Assembly: GCA_963971225.1 (NCBI GenBank) | Contig: OZ020267.1 | Span: forward strand, 86,727,648 to 86,791,647 | Direction of reading: 5' to 3' | Source: Melieria omissa | Lineage: Eukaryota; Arthropoda; Insecta; Diptera; Ulidiidae | DNA: 64,000 bases | Shown here: piece by piece, positions 24,585 through 35,975 of the stretch | Position numbering within the stretch: position 1 is the first letter of the stretch | Layout: the number at the start of each line of letters is the position of its first letter | Translations under genes and position numbers: made by a program | Notes under the pieces: generated by a model | Database searches by the model: none | Seen by the model: the letters and a program-made list of their open reading frames with translations, nothing else | What the model was told of the DNA's origin: nothing

Positions 24585-27329
24585 TCAACCCGATTCACCA
24601 AATTCAGTGTCCAGAACGACCAGCTTGGAGGCAGCACGTCTCTTCAACCCACTGCTGGTGCGCACGTCTGCTCGTCTGACTTCGCCATCGGAGCCGGGGT
24701 ACACACGCTCCACCTTGCCACGACACCATTCCCTCCGTGGCACGTTGGGGTCACAGATGAAGACCAAATCTCCTTCTTGCAATGGCTTCGTCCTTTGGCA
24801 CCATTTTACTCGACGTGTTAGCGTAGGAAGGTACTCCGCTATCCACCGCTTCCAGAAGTGATCACGTAGTTGGCGGGCAATGCGCCATTGTTGGCGCAGG
24901 GCGCGTGTTTCTTCGATGACGTCTTTGGCGCTGGGCGTGTGCGCCGTGTTCCCATACCCCAGCAGGAAATCGTTCGGCGTTAGCGGCTGTTCCTGATCGA
25001 CGGTGATTGGCAGGTGTGTAAGCGGGCGGGGAATATTTTCCGCCTCGATAAGAAGGCAGTTGAGCGTATGTTCGCGCGGCGCTACCTGTTTTAACGTGTG
25101 ACGCAAAACTCGTTTCACACATCGCACAATTCTCCCCCACGCCCCTCCTCCGGCTGGATTAAAGGGTGTATTAAATACCCACTCGATGCCCTTCTGCGCC
25201 AACTCGCTCTGAACCCGTTGGCAGTCAAAAACTTCAGTGAATCGCCTCGCTTCATTATCAGCTCCGACGCCATTATCGGACCTCATTCGTGCCGGTACGC
25301 CTCGTCGATTCACGAAGTTACGGATGGCGACTATACATGAGTCGGTACTCAAATCGTGAGCGAGCTCGAGATGTACGGCTCGTACAGTGAGGCACGTGAA
25401 GAGTGCCACCCATCTTTTTTCGGTGCTGCGTCGGACTGTAACGTTGATCGGGCCAAAATAGTCCAAGCCCGTATAGGTAAAGGGCCGTACGTATGGAGTG
25501 AGCCTGTCTATAGGAAGCGGTCCCATTATGGGCGGAACGGGCGTGACCGCACTCAGGCGGCATACTGCACAGCCGGCTGTTACGCTGCGTAGGAGGCGTC
25601 TTAAGCGTGGAATCCAGAAACTGCGGCGAATTTCGCATATAGTGGCCTCTGTGTTCTGATGGCGCATAAGGCAGTGATGATGGGCCACTACGAGTTTGGT
25701 GAAGGCGTGGTTGTACGGCAGTATGATGGGGCGTCTGGCACTAATCGGGAGCCAGCTGGCTGCATCGATGCGCCCGTGAACGCGCAGAGTGCCCTCTTCA
25801 TCAATGTATGGCGAGAGTTGGAGTAATGCGCTGCTGCGAGAGATTTCTTCACCTTTCTTGATTTGTTGCAGCTCCGTACCGAAGGTTTCAGCTTGAACGA
25901 GACGGCACAAAAAACGTTTGGCGGCATCAACTTCGGGCGCCGTCAAACCATGGCATTGGCCGGGATGCTCACGTCGGCGGCAAAGATCGACAAAACGACG
26001 AACCCAGGCTATCGTTCGTGTCAATCTGTCGAATGAAGAAAAACGATTAAATTTTATTAGGTCGCAACTCACTATAACCAGAGCACGCTTAGAGCGCAAC
26101 TCTTCGTCAGGCTCTTCTCGCTGACTGGTGATGATGTCATCGTGGGCCCAGGAATCCTCTTCTCGGCGTAGAAACGAGGGGCCGCATACCCATCGAGCTG
26201 TCGGGCTAAACTCGACACGATTGTTTGATCGCGTTGCCTCGTCGGCGACGTTTTCTGTGGTTGGTGTCCACCTCCAATTAGCGCAGTTTGTAGCAGCCAG
26301 AATTTCTGCGACCCTGTGTTGCACGAAGGGCTTATAGCGGCGATGTTCACTTCGAATCCACTTGATGACCGTCTTTGAGTCGCTCCAAATGACGTAGCTA
26401 TCAATGTTGACGGAGTGCTCCTCACGAATGCTTTGCATTAGGCGCATTCCCAGGACCGCGGCCTGAAGCTCCAGGCGTGGAATGGTTAGCGACTTTAAAG
26501 GCGCACATTTTGACTTCGCGCAGATGAAAGCTACCTCTACCTCATTTTGCGCGTTTTTGGCTCTCCAATATGCTGCAGCGGCGAAAGCGTCTTCGCTGGC
26601 GTCAACAAATATGTGAAGCTGCAACTCCTGTGGCGCTCCGCCGCGGAAGTAGAAACGAGGAATGGCAAATTCCACGACGGCTGGCATTTGCCTACGCCAT
26701 TTTTCCCATGCCGCGTTGACAACATCGGGCAACGGCTCATCCCAACGAATATCGTGCCTCCATACTTCGCGCATGAGAAGCTTAGCTGCAATAACAAATT
26801 GGCTGAGGAAGCCCAATGGATCGAAGATCGACATAATGATGCTTAAAAGCTCCCTCTTTGTAGGGCGTCTTTCACCAGCGATCACCATCATGTCAACCGT
26901 GTTAAACTTTAGCTTAAATTGAAAACTATCTGATATTGGTTGCCAGTATAGGCCAAGCACTCTTTCAGTCGTTATGCCTTCCTTTTTAGATATCATCAAG
27001 GCGGTTTCCGCGCCACCCAGAGCTGCAGCTACTTCTGGCGAGTTAGATGTGAAGTTGCGAAGTTCGAAACCGGCGTCCGAGTGGATCGCAACAACTCGCC
27101 GTGAAATGGTGATCCCATCTTCCTTCGTGCTGAAGCTGTCAACAAAGTCATCGACGTAATGATGGTCTACAATGGCTTTTATCGCGCGCTCAGTGACAGC
27201 CTCGTTGTTGTAATGCTCCACAGCGTTCCTCGTCTTGACGTAATGCGCCGCGCATGGCGAGCATGCGGCACCAAACGTCATCGCGCACATCTCGTAAGTG
27301 TCAGGCGGCTTCTTAGCGTCGCCGCCGCG
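24585..27329 (-). pseudogene. BEL pol, downstream copy: RT C-terminal part, RNase H, integrase
   Basis: The frame is open for ~900 codons after an in-frame TAG at 27330. In order it shows MTFGAACSP and the RT catalytic box YVDD, the thumb/connection motif FDPLGFLSQF, RNase H-like LHIFVDASEDAF, and the integrase zinc-binding HHCC region (HHHCLMRHQN ... CAVCRLS). The integrase core follows with GLDYFGP, MRSDNG and GGGAWGRIV. The position of the catalytic glutamate reads glycine here (codon 25134-25136), while the upstream copy keeps glutamate. The C-terminus (VRTSSGLKRRAASKLVVLD) is intact and ends beside the polypurine tract. Integrase from this copy should be catalytically dead. Confidence 0.9.
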
Positions 27330-28799
27330 CTACAGAAAGCGTTTAGCTGATCTGTCATCCGGTTGAATCAATATTTGGTGGAACATGTCCTTAATATCGC
27401 CGCATACGGCGATGGCTCCTTCTCGGAAATGGAATAAAATTGATGGCAATGACCGGTACTCCTGAGGACCTTTTAGCAACTGCGCATTGAGTGAGATTCC
27501 ATTCACCTCTGCGGCGGCGTCGAAAACCATGCGCAACTTTTTGGGTTTATTTGGGTTCACTACGGCGAAGTGGGGCAGATACCAAGTTCTGGGCGTAGTC
27601 AAGGCGGCTTCCGCTGGCGACAACTTGCGCGCGTAATTTTTCGACACGTAGGAGTTCATTGTAAGCTTATACGCTGCGGCAAACTCGGCGTCCCGGTTCA
27701 TTCGCTTTTCAACACTCACCAATCTCCGGAGCGCCATGGCGTAGCTGTCAGGCAATTGCACATTATCTTGTTTCCATATGAGTCCTGTTTGGAATCTTCC
27801 TTCAACGCGGCGAGTGGTTGATTTAAGAATTGACTTTGCGCGTTCGTCGGCTTCACTTTCGATTGGCGGCGATGGTCTAATGCCGAAGTTTTCAACCTCA
27901 AAATAGTCCGCGACCATATCGTGCAACGTCTGATCGGCAGTGCGGCTCGTGAGTAGGCACGACGGCGGCGTTGACAACGGCGTAGTTGTTGGACCGAAAA
28001 TTACCCAGCCCAGTTCGGTATTTGCAGCGAATGGTCCAGTTTCGGACAACTTCATAGTGGTTGTTGGCAGGCCCAGATGGCAGTGATCGAGGCCAATCAG
28101 TAACTGCGGCACAACCCCAGAGTATGGTTGCACTGGCAATTGCCGAATTCGTTTGGCATCACAACGAAGATCAGCACTGCGAAGACTTTGCGAAGGCAGT
28201 TGTAAGTTTGTCACACCGTACACGTTGTGCAGTTTGTGTTTTCTCCGCATGCCCGTGCCACTAATGACCAGGTCAACAATGACGGCTGGCTCCTGAGCTG
28301 CACGTCCTCCAAACCATTGAATGTTCAAACACCGCTGTTGTCCATGTAGCCCTAACTCTTGGATGAGCGCACTATCAAGCATCGTAATAGATGATCCTTC
28401 GTCCAGGAGGGCGTATGTATCGACGCGCTTCTTATTGCCATGGAGTGTCACTGGCAGGATGCGAAACAAAAGCTTACGCTCACCTGAATTAGCACTGCAA
28501 CTAAGGACAGATCTTTCCACGTCGTTTGCTTGCTGCGGCTGTTTAACGCTGTCAATATGTAGTTGGCGCGGCGCTGGCTGCGCCGATGTTACACGACCCG
28601 CTTGTTGTTGTTGTGGCGCTGACTGCGCCGGCATCTCAATGCTGCTGGGAGATTCGTGCAACAGTCTGTGATGCATTCTTCTGCATCCATCGATAGCGCA
28701 TGGCTTGCGCCGCCTGCAGTCGCGTGACGTATGGTTTGCATTCAAACATGCAAAACATAGCTTACGATGCCTCCGCCCACCTACCAGGCACCGTCTCAT
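27330..28799 (-). pseudogene. BEL pol, downstream copy: zinc knuckles, protease, RT N-terminal part
   Basis: This 489-codon frame begins with CCHC-type knuckles (CFACLNANHTSRDC, then CAIDGCRRMHHRLLH). It continues with a BEL-type aspartic protease (YALLDEGSSITML, ending near GWVIFGP) and RT fingers (RTWYLPHFAVVNPNKPKKLR, VFDAAAEVNGISLN, GDIKDMFHQI). It stops at TAG (27330) directly after SAKRFL. The reading frame continues unchanged downstream, so one stop codon splits RT. The identical stop is in the upstream copy. The frame overlaps the end of gag in the +1 frame. Confidence 0.9.
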
Positions 28800-29580
28800 C
28801 GATAAGGCGCGAACACTCGGCTGACTTGTGTTGACCTTCGCATATCGGGCACCGCTGTAGTCGTTGGTTTTCGGCGGCGTGTAGCACAGTGCAACGCTTG
28901 AGATCGCGACCTAAATCGCCATCATAGACAGTGCATATAACATTGGCAAGTGCACCGAGCCAATTGCTAAAATGCATCACAGTTGCGCGCGGCTGTATGG
29001 TTGCGGCGAAGCTTGCCCACTCGATACGTTTACTCATGGGCAGCTTTGCTACGAGTTCATCGAGCAGCATTGGATTTGCGAGGTGCTGCTCTCCGTTGGC
29101 TGACTGCAAAAAAATGGAAATGTTGTTTACCTTTGTCGCGAATGGTATTACCTTTGCCATTGCGTTTTCAGGGATCGGGGCGATTTCCCACACCAGGGAC
29201 AGCTGGCTACGAATTAGCTGCTCTGGTCGGCCAAACCGGAACCTCAGTTGTTCCATAACGCTGGCGACGTTGTTCGGGTGAATGAGCAACGACTTGACGG
29301 TCTCGCGCGCTTCACCCTTTAAACATTTAATTAGCCGTTGGTTGTTTTCCAAGTTGGTATAACCGTAGGCGGCTGTCGATTCGGCAAAGGTCGTGTAGAA
29401 TATCGGCCAGTCCTCAGGCCTTCCGCAAAACTCCGGCAGATCTTGAACTTTCCGTGGCACGTGATCGCTCGTGTTGACTGAAATGGTTGGCGCAATGGAG
29501 CTTGGAGTGTAGGGCAGTGGGTTGTTGTTGGCCGGTACGGTTATATCCCCGTACGGATTGTTCGTTTCCACCGTTACACT
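28762..29580 (-). pseudogene. BEL gag, downstream copy, N-terminally truncated
   Basis: It starts at VTVETNNPYG, about codon 146 of the full gag, directly after the pol-to-gag joint at 29578. It keeps the retrotransposon capsid-like domain (DLPEFCGRPEDWPIF ... FGRPEQLIRSQL) and one zinc knuckle (CPICEGQHKSAEC), and ends at PGRWAEAS. It lacks the low-complexity, coiled-coil N-terminus, has no LTR or start of its own, and would be translated only by fusion or internal initiation. Confidence 0.9.
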
Positions 29581-32257
29581 GCTGGTGCGCACGTCTGCTC
29601 GTCTGACTTCGCCATCGGAGCCGGGGTACACACGCTCCACCTTGCCACGACACCATTCCCTCCGTGTACACGTTGGGGTCACAGATGAAGACCAAATCTC
29701 CTTCTTGCAATGGCTTCGTCCTTTGGCACCATTTTACTCGACGTGTTAGCGTAGGAAGGTACTCCGCTATCCACCGCTTCCAGAAGTGATCACGTAGTTG
29801 GCGGGCAATGCGCCATTGTTGGCGCAGGGCGCGTGTTTCTTCGATGACGTCTTTGGCGCTGGGCGTGTGCGCCGTGTTCCCATACCCCAGCAGGAAATCG
29901 TTCGGCGTTAGCGGCTGTTCCTGATCGACGGTGATTGGCAGGTGTGTAAGCGGGCGGGGAATATTTTCCGCCTCGATAAGAAGGCAGTTGAGCGTATGTT
30001 CGCTCGGCGCTACCTGTTTTAACGTGTGACGCAAAACTCGTTTCACACATCGCACAATTCTCTCCCACGCCCCTCCTCCGGCTGGATTAAAGGGTGTATT
30101 AAATACCCACTCGATGCCCTTCTGCGCCAACTCGCTCTGAACCCGTTGGCAGTCAAAAACTTCAGTGAATCGCCTCGCTTCATTATCAGCTCCGACGCCA
30201 TTATCGGACCTCATTCGTGCCGGTACGCCTCGTCGATTCACGAAGTTACGGATGGCGACTATACATGAGTCGGTACTCAAATCGTGAGCGAGCTCGAGAT
30301 GTACGGCTCGTACAGTGAGGCACGTGAAGAGTGCCACCCATCTTTTTTCGGTGCTGCGTCGGACTGTAACGTTGATCGGGCCAAAATAGTCCAAGCCCGT
30401 ATAGGTAAAGGGCCGTACGTATGGAGTGAGCCTGTCTATAGGAAGCGGTCCCATTATGGGCGGAACGGGCGTGACCGCACTCAGGCGGCATACTGCACAG
30501 CCGGCTGTTACGCTGCGTAGGAGGCGTCTTAAGCGTGGAATCCAGAAACTGCGGCGAATTTCGCATATAGTGGCCTCTGTGTTCTGATGGCGCATAAGGC
30601 AGTGATGATGGGCCACTACGAGTTTGGTGAAGGCGTGGTTGTACGGCAGTATGATGGGGCGTCTGGCACTAATCGGGAGCCAGCTGGCTGCATCGATGCG
30701 CCCGTGAACGCGCAGAGTGCCCTCTTCATCAATGTATGGCGAGAGTTGGAGTAATGCGCTGCTGCGAGAGATTTCTTCACCTTTCTTGATTTGTTGCAGC
30801 TCCGTACCGAAGGTTTCAGCTTGAACGAGACGGCACAAAAAACGTTTGGCGGCATCAACTTCGGGCGCCGTCAAACCATGGCATTGGCCGGGATGCTCAC
30901 GTCGGCGGCAAAGATCGACAAAACGACGAACCCAGGCTATCGTTCGTGTCAATCTGTCGAATGAAGAAAAACGATTAAATTTTATTAGGTCGCAACTCAC
31001 TATAACCAGAGCACGCTTAGAGCGCAACTCTTCGTCAGGCTCTTCTCGCTGACTGGTGATGATGTCATCGTGGGCCCAGGAATCCTCTTCTCGGCGTAGA
31101 AACGAGGGGCCGCATACCCATCGAGCTGTCGGGCTAAACTCGACACGATTGTTTGATCGCGTTGCCTCGTCGGCGACGTTTTCTGTGGTTGGTGTCCACC
31201 TCCAATTAGCGCAGTTTGTAGCAGCCAGAATTTCTGCGACCCTGTGTTGCACGAAGGGCTTATAGCGGCGATGTTCACTTCGAATCCACTTGATGACCGT
31301 CTTTGAGTCGCTCCAAATGACGTAGCTATCAATGTTGACGGAGTGCTCCTCACGAATGCTTTGCATTAGGCGCGTTCCCAGGACCGCGGCCTGAAGCTCC
31401 AGGCGTGGAATGGTTAGCGGCTTTAAAGGCGCACATTTTGACTTCGCGCAGATGAAAGCTACCTCTACCTCATTTTGCGCGTTTTTGGCTCTCCAATATG
31501 CTGCAGCGGCGAAAGCGTCTTCGCTGGCGTCAACAAATATGTGAAGCTGCAACTCCTGTGGCGCTCCGCCGCGGAAGTAGAAACGAGGAATGGCAAATTC
31601 CACGACGGCTGGCATTTGCCTACGCCATTTTTCCCATGCCGCGTTGACAACATCGGGCAACGGCTCATCCCAACGAATATCGTGCCTCCATACTTCGCGC
31701 ATGAGAAGCTTAGCTGCAATAACAAATTGGCTGAGGAAGCCCAATGGATCGAAGATCGACATAATGATGCTTAAAAGCTCCCTCTTTGTAGGGCGTCTTT
31801 CACCAGCGATCACCATCATGTCAACCTTGTTAAACTTTAGCTTAAATTGAAAACTATCTGATATTGGTTGCCAGTATAGGCCAAGCACTCTTTCAGTCGT
31901 TATGCCTTCCTTTTTAGATATCATCAAGGCGGTTTCCGCGCCACCCAGAGCTGCAGCTACTTCTGGCGAGTTAGATGTGAAGTTGTGAAGTTCGAAACCG
32001 GCGTCCGAGTGGATCGCAACAACTCGCCGTGAAATGGTGATCCCATCTTCCTTCGTGCTGAAGCTGTCAACAAAGTCATCTACGTAATGATGGTCTACAA
32101 TGGCTTTTATCGCGCGCTCAGTGACAGCCTCGTTGTTGTAATGCTCCACAGCGTTCCTCGTCTTGACGTAATGCGCCGCGCATGGCGAGCATGCGGCACC
32201 AAACGTCATCGCGCACATCTCGTAAGTGTCAGGCGGCTTCTTAGCGTCGCCGCCGCG
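29579..32257 (-). pseudogene. BEL pol, upstream copy: RT C-terminal part, RNase H, integrase
   Basis: The domain order matches the downstream copy, and this copy keeps the integrase catalytic glutamate (GGGAWERIV, codon 30062-30064). Near 29664-29670 the sequence ccgtgtacacg has one base more than ccgtggcacg in the other copy. The C-terminal ~35 codons therefore shift frame and run into the joint. The duplication joint at 29578 removes the last native codons after VRTSS. The in-frame TAG at 32258 separates it from the RT N-terminal part. Confidence 0.9.
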
Positions 32258-33727
32258 CTACAGAAAGCGTTGAGCTGATCTGTCATCCGGTTGAATCAAT
32301 ATTTGATGGAACATGTCCTTAATATCGCCGCATACGGCGATGGCTCCTTCTCGGAAATGGAATAAAATTGATGGCAATGACCGGTACTCCTGAGGACCTT
32401 TTAGCAACTGCGCATTGAGTGAGATTCCATTCACCTCTGCGGCGGCGTCGAAAACCATGCGCAACTTTTTGGGTTTATTTGGGTTCACTACGGCGAAGTG
32501 GGGCAGATACCAAGTTCTGGGCGTAGTCAAGGCGGCTTCCGCTGGCGACAACTTGCGCGCGTAATTTTTCGACACGTAGGAGTTCATTGTAAGCTTATAC
32601 GCTGCGGCAAACTCGGCGTCCCGGTTCATTCGCTTTTCAACACTCACCAATCTCCGGAGCGCCATGGCGTAGCTGTCAGGCAATTGCACATTATCTTGTT
32701 TCCATATGAGTCCTGTTTGGAATCTTCCTTCAACGCGGCGAGTGGTTGATTTAAGAATTGACTTTGCGCGTTCGTCGGCTTCACTTTCGATTGGCGGCGA
32801 TGGTCTAATGCCGAAGTTTTCAACCTCAAAATAGTCCGCGACCATATCGTGCAACGTCTGATCGGCAGTGCGGCTCGTGAGTAGGCACGACGGCGGCGTT
32901 GACAACGGCGTAGTTGTTGGACCGAAAATTACCCAGCCCAGTTCGGTATTTGCAGCGAATGGTCCAGTTTCGGACAACTTCATAGTGGTTGTTGGCAGGC
33001 CCAGATGGCAGTGATCGAGGCCAATCAGTAACTGCGGCACAACCCCAGAGTATGGTTGCACTGGCAATTGCCGAATTCGTTTGGCATCACAACGAAGATC
33101 AGCACTGCGAAGACTTTGCGAAGGCAGTTGTAAGTTTGTCACACCGTACACGTTGTGCAGTTTGTGTTTTCTCCGCATGCCCGTGCCACTAATGACCAGG
33201 TCAACAATGACGGCTGGCTCCTGAGCTGCACGTCCTCCAAACCATTGAATGTTCAAACACCGCTGTTGTCCATGTAGCCCTAACTCTTGGATGAGCGCAC
33301 TATCAAGCATCGTAATAGATGATCCTTCGTCCAGGAGGGCGTATGTATCGACGCGCTTCTTATTGCCATGGAGTGTCACTGGCAGGATGCGAAACAAAAG
33401 CTTACGCTCACCTGAATTAGCACTGCAACTAAGGACAGATCTTTCCACGTCGTTTGCTTGCTGCGGCTGTTTAACGCTGTCAATATGTAGTTGGCGCGGC
33501 GCTGGCTGCGCCGATGTTACACGACCCGCTTGTTGTTGTTGTGGCGCTGACTGCGCCGGCATCTCAATGCTGCTGGGAGATTCGTGCAACAGTCTGTGAT
33601 GCATTCTTCTGCATCCATCGATAGCGCATGGCTTGCGCCGCCTGCAGTCGCGTGACGTATGGTTTGCATTCAAACATGCAAAACATAGCTTACGATGCCT
33701 CCGCCCACCTACCAGGCACCGTCTCAT
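32258..33727 (-). pseudogene. BEL pol, upstream copy: zinc knuckles, protease, RT N-terminal part
   Basis: It is 489 codons, nearly identical to 27330-28799, with the same protease motif YALLDEGSS and the same TAG immediately after RFL. One visible change is SAQRFL for SAKRFL. Because both copies share the stop, it predates the duplication. It either kills RT or, if tolerated, would require readthrough. Confidence 0.9.
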
Positions 33728-34943
33728 CGATAAGGCGCGAACACTCGGCTGACTTGTGTTGACCTTCGCATATCGGGCACCGCTGTAGTCGTTGGTTTTC
33801 GGCGGCGTGTAGCACAGTGCAACGCTTGAGATCGCGACCTAAATCGCCATCATAGACAGTGCATATAACATTGGCAAGTGCACCGAGCCAATTGCTAAAA
33901 TGCATCACAGTTGCGCGCGGCTGTATGGTTGCGGCGAAGCTTGCCCACTCGATACGTTTACTCATGGGCAGCTTTGCTACGAGTTCATCGAGCAGCATTG
34001 GATTTGCGAGGTGCTGCTCTCCGTTGGCTGACTGCAAAAAAATGGAAATGTTGTTTACCTTTGTCGCGAATGGTATTACCTTTGCCATTGCGTTTTCAGG
34101 GATCGGGGCGATTTCCCACACCAGGGACAGCTGGCTACGAATTAGCTGCTCTGGTCGGCCAAACCGGAACCTCAGTTGTTCCATAACGCTGGCGACGTTG
34201 TTCGGGTGAATGAGCAACGACTTGACGGTCTCGCGCGCTTCACCCTTTAAACATTTAATTAGCCGTTGGTTGTTTTCCAAGTTGGTATAACCGTAGGCGG
34301 CTGTCGATTCGGCAAAGGTCGTGTAGAATATCGGCCAGTCCTCAGGCCTTCCGCAAAACTCCGGCAGATCTTGAACTTTCCGTGGCACGTGATCGCTCGT
34401 GTTGACTGAAATGGTTGGCGCAATGGAGCTTGGAGTGTAGGGCAGTGGGTTGTTGTTGGCCGGTACGGTTATATCCCCGTACGGATTGTTCGTTTCCACC
34501 GTTACAACTTGCGGGGCTACTGGCAGCGCAGTCGATGTTGGTGCCGTTGGGGGCAGCACCGTTAGTGACAGCGCAGTTGGCTGCGGGACTGTGGCTGCGT
34601 TAGACGCAGCGGCCGTGCTGCTAGCGCTTTCCTGTAGCGCTGCTTTGAGGGTTTCGTTGGCTGTTCGCGTATTTCTTAACTGACTCTCCAGCATTGCAAT
34701 CCGCTTCTGCATGGCTTGGAGAGCGGTTTCGGGGCGAGCTGGATCAGCAGCGGCTACTCCGGCGGCAGTGGGGGCAGCCGTTTGGTCCCTGGCTGGGACG
34801 GCGGCAGTTGAAACGGTTACCGCCGCTTCTACAGCTGAGGCGGCGCTTGCTTCATTTGGTGGCTGCTTGCTGAGGGGCATGTTGCTCTTTAAAATATGGC
34901 GTGGACTCCGGCGCGGGAGGTCGTGTCGCATTTGGCGACGCAC
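33690..34943 (-). CDS. gag: BEL gag, full-length upstream copy
   Basis: This is an open frame of 417 codons. The likely start is the methionine at 34880 (MPLSKQPPNEAS), since the first 21 residues are arginine-rich and atypical. The N-terminal third is alanine/threonine-rich with a short coiled coil (ALQAMQKRIAMLESQLRNT). The capsid-like domain typical of BEL gag (PEFCGRPEDWPIFYTTF) follows, then one zinc knuckle (CPICEGQHKSAEC). It packages element RNA into cytoplasmic particles. Pol follows in the +1 frame with overlap. Most BEL elements have a single gag-pol frame, so this is either a real frameshift site or an old indel shared by both copies. Confidence 0.88.
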   Translation of the reverse strand: MRRQMRHDLPRRSPRHILKSNMPLSKQPPNEASAASAVEAAVTVSTAAVPARDQTAAPTAAGVAAADPARPETALQAMQKRIAMLESQLRNTRTANETLKAALQESASSTAAASNAATVPQPTALSLTVLPPTAPTSTALPVAPQVVTVETNNPYGDITVPANNNPLPYTPSSIAPTISVNTSDHVPRKVQDLPEFCGRPEDWPIFYTTFAESTAAYGYTNLENNQRLIKCLKGEARETVKSLLIHPNNVASVMEQLRFRFGRPEQLIRSQLSLVWEIAPIPENAMAKVIPFATKVNNISIFLQSANGEQHLANPMLLDELVAKLPMSKRIEWASFAATIQPRATVMHFSNWLGALANVICTVYDGDLGRDLKRCTVLHAAENQRLQRCPICEGQHKSAECSRLIDETVPGRWAEAS

Positions 34944-34996
34944 GAATGCAGTGGCGTTGACTCTGGCTTGCAGTATAAATTGCGAAATAAAGATGA

Positions 34997-35333
34997 TGTC
35001 GTCGACCGGCGCTGGCGAATTTAACTCGTCTAAAATAAAGTCCGCTTGTTGTGCTTCTTAGACGGTTTATTTCTACAGAAAGAACTTGTTACAGTGATAA
35101 ATGACAATACAGCTTTACTTACCGCAGGGTACTTCTCAGCTTTAACTCAGGTCGACGAATAAAGTGTCATTCGACAGAAAGCGCTGCGTTAAGGCTCGGC
35201 CGCAACGGATAACGGGAACAAACAAAAACGCGTGACAAGAAAACGAACGGGAGAGCGGCTGAGTGTTCACTGCGGTAGGTAGGATAACGGACAGAAAAAG
35301 AACATAGTAGATACAGGGGGGCGTTCTGCAACA
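34997..35333 (-). repeat. 5' LTR of the duplicated BEL element
   Basis: It is 337 bp and nearly identical to 24232-24568. On the plus strand it carries tcgacgaataaag near 35150. The sequence just inside it on the minus strand (tcatctttatttcgc) would be the primer-binding region, but I do not recognise the tRNA. Confidence 0.92.
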
Positions 35334-35338
35334 CATAT

Positions 35339-35975
35339 TTTCACACACATTTTACTGCACATTTATATTATTTTTATATTCTAGTACATACAATTCCCAT
35401 TCTTTTACATACATTCCCTACTCACATTAACAAAAAATTTGCTTACTACCCATTCACATGTTTACTACCCATTCACATTCAAAAATTTTGTTTGTGCCCA
35501 TATATACATATTTATACATATATATTTCCCTACACGTTAGCACATACACGGGTGGAACCTCTTTTGCTCGACTTAAATACAAATTCGGTTTGACGAATTG
35601 TCCCATTCCCAACTCTTCCCATTTTCAAATATCGTTCGCGGGGACGCGGTAAGACTACACGTCTATTTCCCCAATACCCTACACACATATATTTATTTAA
35701 ACTTTTTACCCTTTGTCGAGCTTTTCAAACAAAATGCCTGCTGAGCGATCCCCTAAACGCCAACTTATCACAATGGAGACTCCGTCCTCAAAAAGTCAGC
35801 CAGTGCACGTTTGACAGTTCCTGTCACTCAGGGGCCACCAAACACTCGCTCCAAACTCTCTAGTCCCAAAGCAACCGATCCCAGTGTTGCTAAATTTACA
35901 TTCGAATCCGATAGACTCGTGCAATTATGCACACAATTTTCATCGGCTCCCATTGACGATTTGACCAAATCTCTG
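35339..35975 (+). pseudogene. BEL leader and gag N-terminus, left half of a split element (array copy 7)
   Basis: This is the same segment as 913-1648 in copy 1. Gag starts at 35734 (MPAERSPKRQL), shifts frame soon after, and stops matching at ctctg (35971-35975). Gag resumes at 49334 with VQIKQEN after a second ctctg. In the undisrupted gag at 38940-38975 (minus) these two parts are contiguous (LTKSL followed by VQIKQ). The 35976-49328 segment is therefore an insertion in this gag. Confidence 0.87.

Larger units (their letters stand above)
24232..35333 (-). mobile_element. BEL/Pao LTR retrotransposon with a duplicated body
   Basis: The 337-bp LTRs at 24232-24568 and 34997-35333 differ at two visible positions. 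The element is flanked by the 5-bp duplication catat (24227-24231 and 35334-35338), as expected for BEL/Pao, and interrupts array copy 7. Reading from the 5' LTR on the minus strand, the order is gag, pol, then a second gag lacking its first ~140 codons, a second pol, and the 3' LTR. The repeated segments are 24652-29578 and 29579-34506, offset by 4,927-4,928 bp and almost identical. A normal element of this family would be about 6.2 kb. No env-like frame is present. The near-identity of LTRs and bodies implies recent insertion and duplication. Confidence 0.93.

Noticed and set aside
24232..35333. Two independent BEL insertions side by side
   Set aside because: There is only one LTR pair and one catat duplication, and no LTR or target duplication at 29578.
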